Positions 18,272-26,673 of a stretch of DNA of 64,000 bases are shown here, piece by piece. Location: assembly GCF_007746795.1 (NCBI RefSeq), contig NZ_CP036343.1:124001-188000 (forward strand), read 5' to 3'. Below the pieces are notes generated by a model. It saw only the letters and a list, made by a program, of their open reading frames with translations, made no database searches and was not told where the DNA came from. The stretch's first letter is position 1, and the number at the start of each line of letters is the position of its first letter. The position numbers and the translations under genes are program-made. Source of the stretch: Gimesia algae (GTDB taxonomy: Bacteria > Planctomycetota > Planctomycetia > Planctomycetales > Planctomycetaceae).

Positions 18272-19270
18272 TTAATATTCGCCAATGATTTCACCGCCGG
18301 CACGGGTTGCCAGCGCACGCCAGAGATCGGTATTGATATTCTCACCAACAAAACGACAGCTGCCATCCACCAGTGCCACCTGCACACCGCCGACATGGGC
18401 ACTGCGGGCGCTGACCAGCGCATAGTTGTGATAGCCGTTCTGGCAGTCGGGGTTTGAAGAGTTCGGACCGTACCAGTGGTTATACATCGTGTCTGCCAGA
18501 TGGCCGTTCACCCACTTGGCACCCCGTTGACCGGACCAGGCCGGCGCGGAAGCGGCAGTACAGGCGGCAGGTGTGGTCTGTGTTCCCGCCGAGAGCTCCA
18601 CCACGCGGAAGCGATAATTTCCGGTGGGAGGCGCACTGTTTTGCCCGTCTCCCATTAACTGTTCGCCAAATGCAACCGTATTGCTGGCTCCGTCAGTCAC
18701 ATCGCGGAACCGGATCTGAGACTGTGAAAATACGACGCCGTCCGCATTGCTGATCGACCCATCATCGGTCGTTCCCGAGCCATTCAGACCCGAGCCGGCA
18801 CAGGCAGGATAGCTGATACCGGAATAGTCCGAGCCGGGGACGGCATCTTTATCGCTGGGGCAGACCATCAGTGACAGCCGCACGCGTGCAGCAGCGTCAT
18901 TATTCCCAACCTCAGTCGCATCAAAACTCCCCGAGTTGAATGCGTTGAGTGGGGGGACATCGTAGTTAAACTGGTTCTGCAGATTCGCCTGATCCACAAA
19001 AGGGAGCAGGTGGGCATGAGCCGACCAGACATACGGATATCCCAGACCGCCGGGCGGGAAAACCCGATGTGTCGATTCATAGTTATGCAGTGCCAGACCC
19101 AGCTGTTTAAGGTTATTCTTACACTGACTCCGCCGTGCTGCTTCGCGCGCCTGTTGAACGGCAGGCAGCAGTAGAGCAATCAGAATGGCGATGATGGCGA
19201 TGACCACCAAAAGTTCGATCAAGGTGAAGCCGCGCACGCGTTTTGCGCAGCACTCTTTGGTTGGTTTCAT
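18272..19270 (-). CDS. DUF1559 type II pseudopilin-like protein
   Basis: 332 aa, ATG at 19270, GGAG at -9. A short basic leader ends RVRG, followed by [33 protein letters not shown], a typical prepilin peptidase site with Glu5 and the hydrophobic alpha-1. Then comes [25 protein letters not shown], and a C-terminal [16 protein letters not shown]...IIGEY block, both hallmarks of DUF1559 proteins, which planctomycetes have in large numbers. The head has a Cys-rich middle ([18 protein letters not shown]). Probably membrane-anchored and exposed outside; individual functions are unknown. Followed at 65 bp by the DUF4198 gene and preceded at 79 bp by a Cys-rich secreted protein, likely one operon. 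Confidence 0.9.
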   Translation of the reverse strand: MKPTKECCAKRVRGFTLIELLVVIAIIAILIALLLPAVQQAREAARRSQCKNNLKQLGLALHNYESTHRVFPPGGLGYPYVWSAHAHLLPFVDQANLQNQFNYDVPPLNAFNSGSFDATEVGNNDAAARVRLSLMVCPSDKDAVPGSDYSGISYPACAGSGLNGSGTTDDGSISNADGVVFSQSQIRFRDVTDGASNTVAFGEQLMGDGQNSAPPTGNYRFRVVELSAGTQTTPAACTAASAPAWSGQRGAKWVNGHLADTMYNHWYGPNSSNPDCQNGYHNYALVSARSAHVGGVQVALVDGSCRFVGENINTDLWRALATRAGGEIIGEY

Positions 19271-19349
19271 TTTGAAACTCCGGAAAATAAATGGAAATGT
19301 GCGCAGGCTGACCTAAGGTCGGTCTGCAGAATGCATCTGGAATGAAGAT

Positions 19350-19859
19350 TCAGAGGCAGCACATCTCCGGAGGGGGAGTTTCAGGCGCGAGACAATCTTC
19401 GGGAAGAACACGGGAAACCTGTGGACAGCAGAATTCCAGGGGAGTGGAACTGAGAATCAAAGTCGGCTGAGCGGGGAGGCGAGGATCATCATTGACCAGC
19501 AAACCAGGTACCGGGCCGTGACTACAACCACAGGCCGAAACCAGGGCCGTTTTGGATGCTTGATCTGTTTCTTGTTTTGATTTTCCCGTGCAGCATGATC
19601 TGGTCTGCTTTTTCGCACAACAGGAGCGCGGTTGACTTTCGCATTTTGGGGAAGTCTGCGCGAGAGAACAGCAGCAGCCTCCTGAACTTTGCAGTTCGTG
19701 ACCACACTGACAGCCCGCTTGCGGCGTTCCCACCGGTTCCAGCGGAAATCCCACTGAAGTCGTGAAAAAACAGAATACCGTCACCAGACCGGTCAGAGAC
19801 TGTCGGCTACAAATCTGTTTCACGGGGGGGAATACGGGTGGGAACATCAATGATGTCAC
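19350..19859 (-). CDS. Cysteine-rich secreted protein
   Basis: 169 aa if the GTG at 19859 is used; ATG four codons in (19847) is an alternative and neither has a clear ribosome site. After a hydrophobic export segment (about 20-38), the mature part is very Cys rich: CQC, CCC, KCES, SCCAKK, SCCTG, ACGC, FCCPQ and MCCL give about 17 Cys in ~130 residues, many as CC pairs. No known family (not a classical metallothionein, but metal binding or disulfide cross-linking is likely). First gene of a probable operon with the DUF1559 and DUF4198 genes. It may be a sacrificial metal-binding or envelope cross-linking protein; this is inference. Confidence 0.65.
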   Translation of the reverse strand: MTSLMFPPVFPPVKQICSRQSLTGLVTVFCFFTTSVGFPLEPVGTPQAGCQCGHELQSSGGCCCSLAQTSPKCESQPRSCCAKKQTRSCCTGKSKQETDQASKTALVSACGCSHGPVPGLLVNDDPRLPAQPTLILSSTPLEFCCPQVSRVLPEDCLAPETPPPEMCCL

Positions 19860-19915
19860 TATAAAAAGGCACTCAGCGGGCGTTCCGGCGGTGCCGAAAC
19901 CTTCAAAGTTACCTG

Positions 19916-19921
19916 ATTATA
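19916..19921 (-). promoter_or_regulatory. Possible -10 element for the Cys-rich/DUF1559/DUF4198 operon
   Basis: A perfect TATAAT on the minus strand 57 bp upstream of the first possible start. No -35 is recognisable at usual spacing. Confidence 0.35.
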
Positions 19922-20014
19922 AGGATCATCATGACGAAAACGCCACTCAATTCGGCAGAAAATCCAGACCAGACAGCCAAGCTTCCGCCAGGCAATGAGT
20001 TCTATTTATTAACA

Positions 20015-20425
20015 TTATTTGGTCAGCTCGAAATCAATCGTGTTGTCGCCTTCGGTGACGTTCGCTTCCAGCGTCGTTTTCTTATTATATTTGTCGGGAA
20101 CGGTTTCACTCCCCTGATCGCCGAAAGGATCGTTCTCTTCGTCGAGTGTGGAAATTTTGACGGTGTGTTTTCCCAGAACCGCCCCCATTTCATCCCGGAT
20201 AAAGACCAGTTCGTATTTCCCTTCCTCGTCCGTTTTTGCTGCAGAAGCGCGGCCTGAAGTGGGATAGAACCGCACAAAAGCGTCTGCCAGCGGGGCGTCA
20301 TCCATTGTGACCGTACCACTGACTGGTGCCAGTTTAGGTTGATCATCGGGAGTACCACCACAGGCGGTTAGCATGCAAGAAAGGACAAGACAGAACAATA
20401 AAGTGAAGCAGCGTTTGGTCATCAT
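20015..20425 (-). CDS. Transthyretin-like/carboxypeptidase-regulatory lipoprotein
   Basis: 136 aa; lipoprotein signal with lipobox LTAC (Cys at about residue 22), followed by GGTPDDQPKLAPVSGTVTMDDAPLADAFVRFYP, the standard 'GTVTxxGxPLAxAxVxFxP' opening of the small planctomycete lipoproteins that accompany DUF1559 genes. DEEGKYEL and GKHTVKI complete one beta-sandwich domain, ending NTIDFEL. Probably periplasm-facing and outer- or cytoplasmic-membrane anchored; partner of the upstream pseudopilin. Lies 177 bp downstream of it on the same strand. Function of the pair is unknown. Confidence 0.85.
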   Translation of the reverse strand: MMTKRCFTLLFCLVLSCMLTACGGTPDDQPKLAPVSGTVTMDDAPLADAFVRFYPTSGRASAAKTDEEGKYELVFIRDEMGAVLGKHTVKISTLDEENDPFGDQGSETVPDKYNKKTTLEANVTEGDNTIDFELTK

Positions 20426-20602
20426 ACTGGTTATTCTCTGGACTATGGAATTTAAAGAAATGATTCGCTGACTCGTTCTGAATTGACGACAGCGGAAAAG
20501 TATTCACTGAATTGAAACACACAACAGCCATGAATCAGGCTGCTGTGCAGTTTCAAGTATCGATTATCCCGGTTTGTTGCCAGGAATACGCAGGCAGCGG
20601 TA

Positions 20603-21538
20603 TTAGAATTCGCCCAGTACCTTACCGTCGTTTTCATCGTTCAACCATTTGTAAGTGTTGACGTCGATGTTTTCGGAAAGGAATCGGACGGAACCATCGG
20701 CGAGGAGTACGTGAACTCCGCCCACATGCATACTGGAAAGCGCGAAGCGGTCTGCGACGGTTCGCGCACCACCATTGATGAAGTCATCAGGGACATTGTA
20801 ACCAATGAAGTAGACGTCTTCTGCCTGCAGTCCACGTTCCCAACTCCAGGAAGCGGTGCGGGCTCCAATCCACAGTTTGCCGGTGAATTCATCACAGGGA
20901 GCGCCGCCACAGCTGCCGGTCGTTCCGGTTTCATCTCCCGTTCGCACTTCGCCAACCAGAATCGTATTGGTAGTTCCATCTGTGATATCACGCATTCGCA
21001 GCGCTTTGTTGACACCCAACACGAGGCGTTCGGTGGCGTAGTTGGATTTTCCGAAGCTCCCCTTATCAGTATTAATGCCCCCCATGGGATCGGAAGGACA
21101 ATTGAAAATGGGGATGATGGTCTTAGATGAAGGAATGAAGGTTGAACCCGTATAGCCAAGCTGCCAGTTCATGGTGAAGTTATTGGTTTCGGTACCGACC
21201 TGATTGTAAAGATTGGCTTGATCGATGTAAGGCAGGATCATGGTTCCCCAACCCAGACCGTTTTTGTTGGCTTCCTCGGTGGCAACGCCATAAGCCTGGT
21301 CGCCGTCAATCCAGCCGGGAGGGAAGGCACGGGCGGTATCGTGATAATTATGAAAGGCAACGCCGATCTGTTTCAAGCTGTTTTTGCAGGTGCTGCGTCG
21401 GGCCGCTTCACGGGCCTGCTGGACTGCCGGTAACAGCAATGCGATCAGAATCGCGATGATGGCAATCACCACCAGAAGTTCGATTAACGTAAATCCTCGG
21501 AACAGATTTGTTTCCGTGTTGCGCTTTGTCATTTTCAT
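20603..21538 (-). CDS. DUF1559 type II pseudopilin-like protein
   Basis: 311 aa, ATG at 21538 (a second ATG two codons later). Leader ...NLFRG then [33 protein letters not shown], i.e. a prepilin-like processing site with Glu5. Next KNSLKQIGVAFHNYHDTARAFPPGW and a C-terminal HVGGVHVLLADGSVRFLSENIDVNTYK...GEF, the DUF1559 H-xGG-...-DG signature. It differs from the neighbour at 18272 in the head, which has CGGAPCDEF. Its gene is followed by the small lipoprotein, a recurring pair in this phylum. A promoter candidate lies about 75 bp upstream. Confidence 0.9.
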   Translation of the reverse strand: MKMTKRNTETNLFRGFTLIELLVVIAIIAILIALLLPAVQQAREAARRSTCKNSLKQIGVAFHNYHDTARAFPPGWIDGDQAYGVATEEANKNGLGWGTMILPYIDQANLYNQVGTETNNFTMNWQLGYTGSTFIPSSKTIIPIFNCPSDPMGGINTDKGSFGKSNYATERLVLGVNKALRMRDITDGTTNTILVGEVRTGDETGTTGSCGGAPCDEFTGKLWIGARTASWSWERGLQAEDVYFIGYNVPDDFINGGARTVADRFALSSMHVGGVHVLLADGSVRFLSENIDVNTYKWLNDENDGKVLGEF

Positions 21539-21613
21539 CTTTTACGCCATCCCAAATAATTTAAAAGTAAATATTCTTAATATACGAATCAATGAACGCT
21601 TCTTTATTAAATA

Positions 21614-21643
21614 ATAGTATCTTATGAATATTTAGATAATCAA
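21614..21643 (-). promoter_or_regulatory. Possible promoter of the DUF1559/lipoprotein operon
   Basis: On the minus strand TTGATT (21638-21643), 18-bp spacer and TACTAT (21614-21619) in an AT-rich 120-bp leader region; matches 4/6 and 5/6. Confidence 0.4.
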
Positions 21644-21791
21644 TAATAAAGTTGAGATAAGGTTCTATTTAGCTGGGAATACGAGAATATGCTTCGCTAA
21701 TTCCGCATAAAACCAGTGAGGTTATGGTCATATGTCGTCAATGTGTCGGAGTGACAGCTGGCAGACGTTTCATTGGGACACAAAAGAGTGG

Positions 21792-23174
21792 TCAGGAGTC
21801 GGGATGCTCAACTGCCAGTTTCTGACGGGCGCGACCATGCAGGGGGGCGCGTTTGAGACATTCCTGGAAGTCAGATATGGATGCTTTTACCTCACCACTG
21901 GCTTCCTGAATCAGGCCGCGATCATACCAGCACTGGGGATCAGCGGGGTTGAGTTTGATCGCGCGTTCGATCTTGTTGAGCGCTTCTGCCAGTTGGTCAG
22001 CGCGATAATATTCCATCGCTTCCAGCCGGTATGTGAGTGCCTGTTCCAATCGGCTTTCGTCAGTTTGTCCTGCCTGCTGCAAAATATCTGCCAGCCGCTG
22101 ATGCAGGTCTGCAGCTTTCGACATTGATCCGGCACGCTGTCCCAGAACCGCCGCCTGATTCCAGTCTCCCAGGATCCCTGTCGCTTCAGCCCGATACATC
22201 AACACGTCCGCATTGTTGATTCCCATGTTGTTTAATTTCAGAATGGTCTCCAGCATTTTGCGCGGCAGTTGCTGCTGGTGCTGCACTTCCAGTAACCGCA
22301 TTAGAAAGATCTGGCGATGCGTCGACGGATAACCTTCCAGCCGGTCGATCAGTTTGACCAGTTTCGCCTCTAATTCCGGCAGCGGAACTTTTCCAATTTG
22401 AGTATTGAATTCTTCCACGTGTCGGTCAATGCCGTACTGCAGCCGGAACGGTTCTATGAAACTCGATCCCGGATGCAGGGGGACTGTATGCTGTGCGCGT
22501 TCCAGCAGCTGTGCGGTCTGCTCAGCCTGTTTCAGATCGCCGGTCTGCAGAAAGGCGCGGTGTTGCAATTCCAGAAATTTCAGTGAACCGGGGATCTGCT
22601 GTAGCGATTCGTTTATTACAGGCAACGCTTCCTGCGCGCGTTTGGTTCTGATCAGCAGTTTGGCCAGCTGATAGCGGGCCGGTAGAAAGCCCAGGTTCTG
22701 GCGAAACAGTTTCTCTGACTCCTCCATTTGTTCTTCGCGGAGTGCATTCCGGCCGATCTCATACAGGGCCTGCATCTGCTCTCGTTTTGCTTCGCGTGAA
22801 AGGTCCGCGCTGCGATTCAGTTCCCGATAGAGTTCGCTACTTTGTTCTGTCCGCCCCGTCCGCTCCAGGCAATACGCGATGCGGCTCTCCGCCAGTCTGC
22901 TGTCAGGTATCAGGTCTGCAACCTGCCGAAAACAGAGTTCCGCATGACTGTAATATCCCTGTCCCAGCAACGCTTCGCCCAGTCGCATCCAGTCGTATGC
23001 GTTGTTGGTCTGCGTCACCTGCTCTACGAGGGGCTGGATGTCCTCTGCAAACAAGGGATTCATCAGAGTTTTATCAGGCAGCATTGGCGCAGGGCGGGCC
23101 GCCCGTTGTATGAACAGGTAGGCACACGCGAACAGTTCCATCACCAGGATCAAGGCGATCGCGCGCAAGATCAT
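21792..23174 (-). CDS. Membrane-anchored TPR protein
   Basis: 460 aa, ATG at 23174. One N-terminal transmembrane segment (about residues 2-22), then a helical domain of TPR-like pairs (AELCFRQVADLIPDSRLAESRIAYCLERTGR; LRQNLGFLPARYQLAKLLIRTKRAQEALPV) and a clear TPR block near the end (EYYRADQLAEALNKIERAIKLNPADPQCWYDRGLIQEASGEVKASISDFQECLKRAP). A scaffold facing the periplasm or paryphoplasm is likely. The start ATGA overlaps the stop of the upstream FG-GAP gene, so the two are translationally coupled and should work together. Confidence 0.83.
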   Translation of the reverse strand: MILRAIALILVMELFACAYLFIQRAARPAPMLPDKTLMNPLFAEDIQPLVEQVTQTNNAYDWMRLGEALLGQGYYSHAELCFRQVADLIPDSRLAESRIAYCLERTGRTEQSSELYRELNRSADLSREAKREQMQALYEIGRNALREEQMEESEKLFRQNLGFLPARYQLAKLLIRTKRAQEALPVINESLQQIPGSLKFLELQHRAFLQTGDLKQAEQTAQLLERAQHTVPLHPGSSFIEPFRLQYGIDRHVEEFNTQIGKVPLPELEAKLVKLIDRLEGYPSTHRQIFLMRLLEVQHQQQLPRKMLETILKLNNMGINNADVLMYRAEATGILGDWNQAAVLGQRAGSMSKAADLHQRLADILQQAGQTDESRLEQALTYRLEAMEYYRADQLAEALNKIERAIKLNPADPQCWYDRGLIQEASGEVKASISDFQECLKRAPLHGRARQKLAVEHPDS

Positions 23175-24520
23175 TGCGGTGCTCCTTTCTTCGCTCTTTG
23201 AATCCAGAACGGAACGGCCTGAATTCGGTCAAAAGGTTTCCGCATGTTGAGCGAACCGGCGGCGATATCGGGCAAGCCATCCTGATTCAAATCTCCCACC
23301 GCGACAGTCACCAGGTGAATCGGCTGATTGTCGATCTGCCAGGTTTTGAAGTTCTGCTGACCGTCATTCTCCAGCCAGACCAGGCTGGCATGCTCGGGCG
23401 CGTACCAGTCGTTGGTCATACTCGCCAGTACAACATCCAGATCGCTGTCTCCGTCCAGATCGGCGATTGCGGCGGCATAAGTGCCTCCCAGATCAGAAAT
23501 TCGCTGCTTCTCGAAATTCCAGTCACCCTTGTTTTCAAACCACAGGCAGCCATGATAAGGCTGCGGGTAGGCGTCGAAGTCTTCCAGGTTGTCGCCGGCG
23601 GGCAGAATCAGATCTTCGTCACCATCCTGATCCAGGTCGGCGTGAATCAAACCGGCACTTCCCAGATCCATATTCGGCGTCAACCAGAGCGACCGCGTCT
23701 TGAATTTGCCACCTCCCAGATTTTCAAAGGCGACCAGTTCTTCTTCTTCCTGGGAAATGATGGTGGCGATATCCAGATCGCCGTCCCCGTCAAAGTCAGC
23801 CACAGGAACATGAATCGCGCCGGGTGCATGATACAGGTGATGATCCAGAAACTGAAATTGACCGCGATTCTCCAGCCAGAGGACTTCTCCCCGGTTGTAT
23901 CCAAACACGGCGACCGCCAGATCGAGATCGCCGTCTCCATCGAAGTCACCGGGTTGCACATCCGCCACGCGCCGTACATCATCCAGGATCACATGCTTCA
24001 CAAAACCTTCAGGAGTTTGTTCATACAGTTCGACCCGACCGACCACGCCATCGTCTGGTTGTATATTGCCCAGCACGGAAACCACAATATCCAGATCGCC
24101 ATCGTCGTCGATATCCACGGGCGTCGCATGCGCCGGTGCCGCGACATCTGCGATCAGAGTCTGATCAGTCTCACGATCATTCTCATTTAACTTACGCAGC
24201 ACGACCCGATTGTGGCCCGCATCGCAGTACAGGATGTCGTTTTTGCCGTCGCCGTCAAAATCCAGTATTTGCACGTTGGTAATCAGGGGCAGTTCGACTC
24301 CTGTCTGCAGCGCGCCTTCGCGCACGAACAGAAGTTTCGAAGCCGGGTACGATGTACCTCCCGAGTAGAGTTGATGCAGTCGGCCCAGCGCGGGAATGGA
24401 GGGCAGAAAGAACCAGGTGGCCAGAGGCAGTAGAATGACTGCGACGAGCAGAATAATCGTCAGCCACGGTGTTCGAGGAGGGAGAGGTCCCGTAGTTTGA
24501 GGACTTTCAGTTAACGACAT
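23171..24520 (-). CDS. Membrane-anchored FG-GAP/VCBS beta-propeller protein
   Basis: 449 aa from ATG 24520; a TTG 12 codons upstream is unlikely. One transmembrane segment (about 20-38), followed by a seven-blade propeller with EF-hand-like calcium loops: DFDGDGKNDIL, DIDDDGDLDIV, DFDGDGDLDLA, DFDGDGDLDIA, DLDQDGDEDLI, DLDGDSDLDVV and DLNQDGLPDIA, about 50-60 residues apart. Such extracytoplasmic propellers bind ligands or protein partners; no catalytic motif is seen. The gene ends in the ATGA shared with the downstream TPR protein, strong evidence for a coupled pair. Confidence 0.85.
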   Translation of the reverse strand: MSLTESPQTTGPLPPRTPWLTIILLVAVILLPLATWFFLPSIPALGRLHQLYSGGTSYPASKLLFVREGALQTGVELPLITNVQILDFDGDGKNDILYCDAGHNRVVLRKLNENDRETDQTLIADVAAPAHATPVDIDDDGDLDIVVSVLGNIQPDDGVVGRVELYEQTPEGFVKHVILDDVRRVADVQPGDFDGDGDLDLAVAVFGYNRGEVLWLENRGQFQFLDHHLYHAPGAIHVPVADFDGDGDLDIATIISQEEEELVAFENLGGGKFKTRSLWLTPNMDLGSAGLIHADLDQDGDEDLILPAGDNLEDFDAYPQPYHGCLWFENKGDWNFEKQRISDLGGTYAAAIADLDGDSDLDVVLASMTNDWYAPEHASLVWLENDGQQNFKTWQIDNQPIHLVTVAVGDLNQDGLPDIAAGSLNMRKPFDRIQAVPFWIQRAKKGAPQ

Positions 24521-24889
24521 TGCAGGTGAGCACTCCCGGTGGTGGGCAGGTATCAAATTAGAAGTTCATTTCGGCAGGATGACGGTTTCAGAGAAACACC
24601 CCAAGTGTTGTGGTTTCGCGCAATTCAGCGCGACAACCGCAGCCCACACTCGACCCACACAGCGCTTTTACTCGAGACGCGCCCCAGAGAGCAAGGGGAG
24701 ACGCCTTGTTTTCATCCTATACCTCGCTGGAAATCGTGTCAACTACGGACAGGGCTCTCCGATCACAGCCATATTCTCTGGACGCAGGTAAATCTGGAGT
24801 GCGCGGATAGAATAGACTCGCGTATCGTGTGGACTTGTGTATTATAAAGTAAGGTCCTGTCTGTTTTCACTTCTGCGGAGTCGTTCGCC
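24521..24889. other. Divergent intergenic region
   Basis: Spacer between the FG-GAP gene (minus) and the pseudopilin-head operon (plus). No hairpin or clear promoter pair stands out; TATTATAAAG at about 24838-24847 could be a -10 for the plus operon, but no matching -35 was found. Confidence 0.4.
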
Positions 24890-25594
24890 ATGCCGGTTCG
24901 AATTATTCTGATCTGTCCGTTGATGCTCTGTTTATTCAGCAGTGTTGCAGAGGCGGGTATGCCTGGTGCGTCAATCGACCTGACGGAAATTGCGCAACTG
25001 CGACTGCAATCAATCTCGTTTTTCCTGCTGCTGTTTCTGCTGAGTGCCTGGGGGCTGAAAAAGCTCTGGAACATGCTGGCCCGTGATTTTCCGAAACTGC
25101 CAGTGATCACCTTCAAGGCGGCGCTGGCGGGAACCTTTCTCTGGGGATTGATGTTTCTGTTTGTGCTGACGATGATCTCCGGTGCGCGGGAACTGCTGAC
25201 CCCCGGTGCCTGGGAAAAGGACGGACGCACTTATCGCCTGACGGACAGTGAGTCGGAACAGGAAACCAAAGCGGCCGCGGCCGCGTTGCTCAAAGAGCGT
25301 CGCTCGAAACTGGCGGAACTGCGTTCGGCCCTGTTCATGCATGTCGCCACGCATGATGGAAGCTATCCAGCAAAAATAGAAGACGCTTCTTTCGCCGACG
25401 AATTCTGGATGCAGCCCGGCGATGTGAATGTGAAGTACGGCTATGTGCCCGGCGAAAAGAAAAGCGACGAGGTTCGGCCTCTCGCGTTTGAACAGGCGGT
25501 CTACGGCGATGAGCAGCAGTTGATTCTGTTCACCGACGGGGCGATCAAGCAGGTTTCCCTCACAGCAGCACGGGAGACGCTCAATGAAAAATGA
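24890..25594 (+). CDS. Membrane protein with pseudopilin-like C-terminal head
   Basis: 234 aa, ATG at 24890 with GCGGAG at about -14. A signal-like N-terminus (about 1-23), then two transmembrane segments (about 42-60, 75-98), a short charged link (WEKDGRTYRL) and a soluble domain. The helix SKLAELRSALFMHVATHDGSYP mirrors the NLKQIGLALYNYQEA...P helix of the two following DUF1559-type proteins, and FTDGAIKQVSLTAARETL mirrors their GDGSVRFISENIDPRTL. I infer a distant member of the same head fold on a different anchor. It overlaps the next gene by 11 bp, so the two are translationally coupled. Function unknown. Confidence 0.72.
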   Translation: MPVRIILICPLMLCLFSSVAEAGMPGASIDLTEIAQLRLQSISFFLLLFLLSAWGLKKLWNMLARDFPKLPVITFKAALAGTFLWGLMFLFVLTMISGARELLTPGAWEKDGRTYRLTDSESEQETKAAAAALLKERRSKLAELRSALFMHVATHDGSYPAKIEDASFADEFWMQPGDVNVKYGYVPGEKKSDEVRPLAFEQAVYGDEQQLILFTDGAIKQVSLTAARETLNEK

Positions 25595-26645
25595 AACGGT
25601 AGAACCGACAAGAAAACGCAGAGTTAGCTATCTCGTGTTGTTTGTGATTGGTGTCAGCATTTTTATTTATCTGGTAGATTCCAGAATCTTTTTTCCCTTG
25701 CAAAGTCTGTTTTATCTCGTCGCGGGGTGGATTCTGTTTTTACGACGTGTCATCCCACAAGTCACTGTGCCCGTCTCCGGTCTGGTGACAGCCCTGGTCG
25801 TCGCTGCGATCATGGCGTTACTGATTCAACTGCTGGGCGGCATTATTCTGCGTCGTCTGCAGCAGCAAAATTCGATCCCGGTTCCGAACAAGTGGAAAAT
25901 ACGCTGGACGTTCGCTTTGATTGTCTTCCTGGTGATCTCTTTTACCGGCGGCTTTGCCGTGGTGGGATTGACGCATCAGGGGCTCTGGCTGGCAGCCAGT
26001 GAAAAAATAGTCGATTACAATATTTCAGCTATATCGAAACGCAGTCAATCAAAAAATAATCTCAAGCAGATTGGTCTGGCACTCTACAATTATCAAGAGG
26101 CAACGCAGGTCCTGCCCGGCGGAGGTTACTTCAACAGCGCGGGGAAACCCCAGCATGGCTGGGTAGCACAACTGTTGCCTTATCTGGATCAGCAGGCTTT
26201 GTATCAGACCATTGATTTTCATGAGCCTTGGACTGCAGACATCAACCGGGAACCTTATCAGACGGCACTTCCTTTGCTGATTAATCCGGGTCTCAGACGA
26301 CAAGACCACCCCACAGGTTACCAGCCCGTCGACTACGCGGCCAATAATCACATATTCAATGTGAATACCAGTATGAAGCTGGATATGATGAAAGAGGGGG
26401 CTTCGAATACAATTCTGGCAGGTGAAGTCAATACGGGGATCAAAGCCTGGGGTGATCCCACCAACTTTCGTGATCCCAATTTGGGAATCAACGCCAGCCC
26501 GCAGGGCTTTGGCAGCCCTTATTTCGGGGGGGCCCATTTTCTGCTGGGCGACGGTAGCGTCAGGTTTATTTCGGAAAACATCGATCCGCGAACTTTGAAA
26601 GCTCTGGCCACTCCCGATGGAAACGAACCAGTCGGCGAATATTAA
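25584..26645 (+). CDS. Polytopic membrane protein with DUF1559-like head, paralogue 1
   Basis: 353 aa, ATG at 25584, start inside the preceding gene. Instead of a pilin leader it has three to four transmembrane segments (about 15-32, 38-55, 66-88, 108-130), then a short helix KRSQSKNNLKQIGLALYNYQEATQVLPGGG and the complete DUF1559 head with its C-terminal block FGGAHFLLGDGSVRFISENIDP...PVGEY. The motif AWGDPTNFRDPNLGIN is identical in layout to the next gene. This keeps the pseudopilin head but uses a helical bundle anchor. Part of a three-gene operon. Confidence 0.82.
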   Translation: MKNETVEPTRKRRVSYLVLFVIGVSIFIYLVDSRIFFPLQSLFYLVAGWILFLRRVIPQVTVPVSGLVTALVVAAIMALLIQLLGGIILRRLQQQNSIPVPNKWKIRWTFALIVFLVISFTGGFAVVGLTHQGLWLAASEKIVDYNISAISKRSQSKNNLKQIGLALYNYQEATQVLPGGGYFNSAGKPQHGWVAQLLPYLDQQALYQTIDFHEPWTADINREPYQTALPLLINPGLRRQDHPTGYQPVDYAANNHIFNVNTSMKLDMMKEGASNTILAGEVNTGIKAWGDPTNFRDPNLGINASPQGFGSPYFGGAHFLLGDGSVRFISENIDPRTLKALATPDGNEPVGEY

Positions 26646-26673
26646 ATCGCCTGGAGACAGACAGGAACCAGTC

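Noticed and set aside
26617-26673. Earlier ATG start of the second polytopic DUF1559 paralogue
   Set aside because: It would lie inside the preceding gene without a ribosome site and lengthen the protein beyond its paralogue; ATG 26674 fits better.
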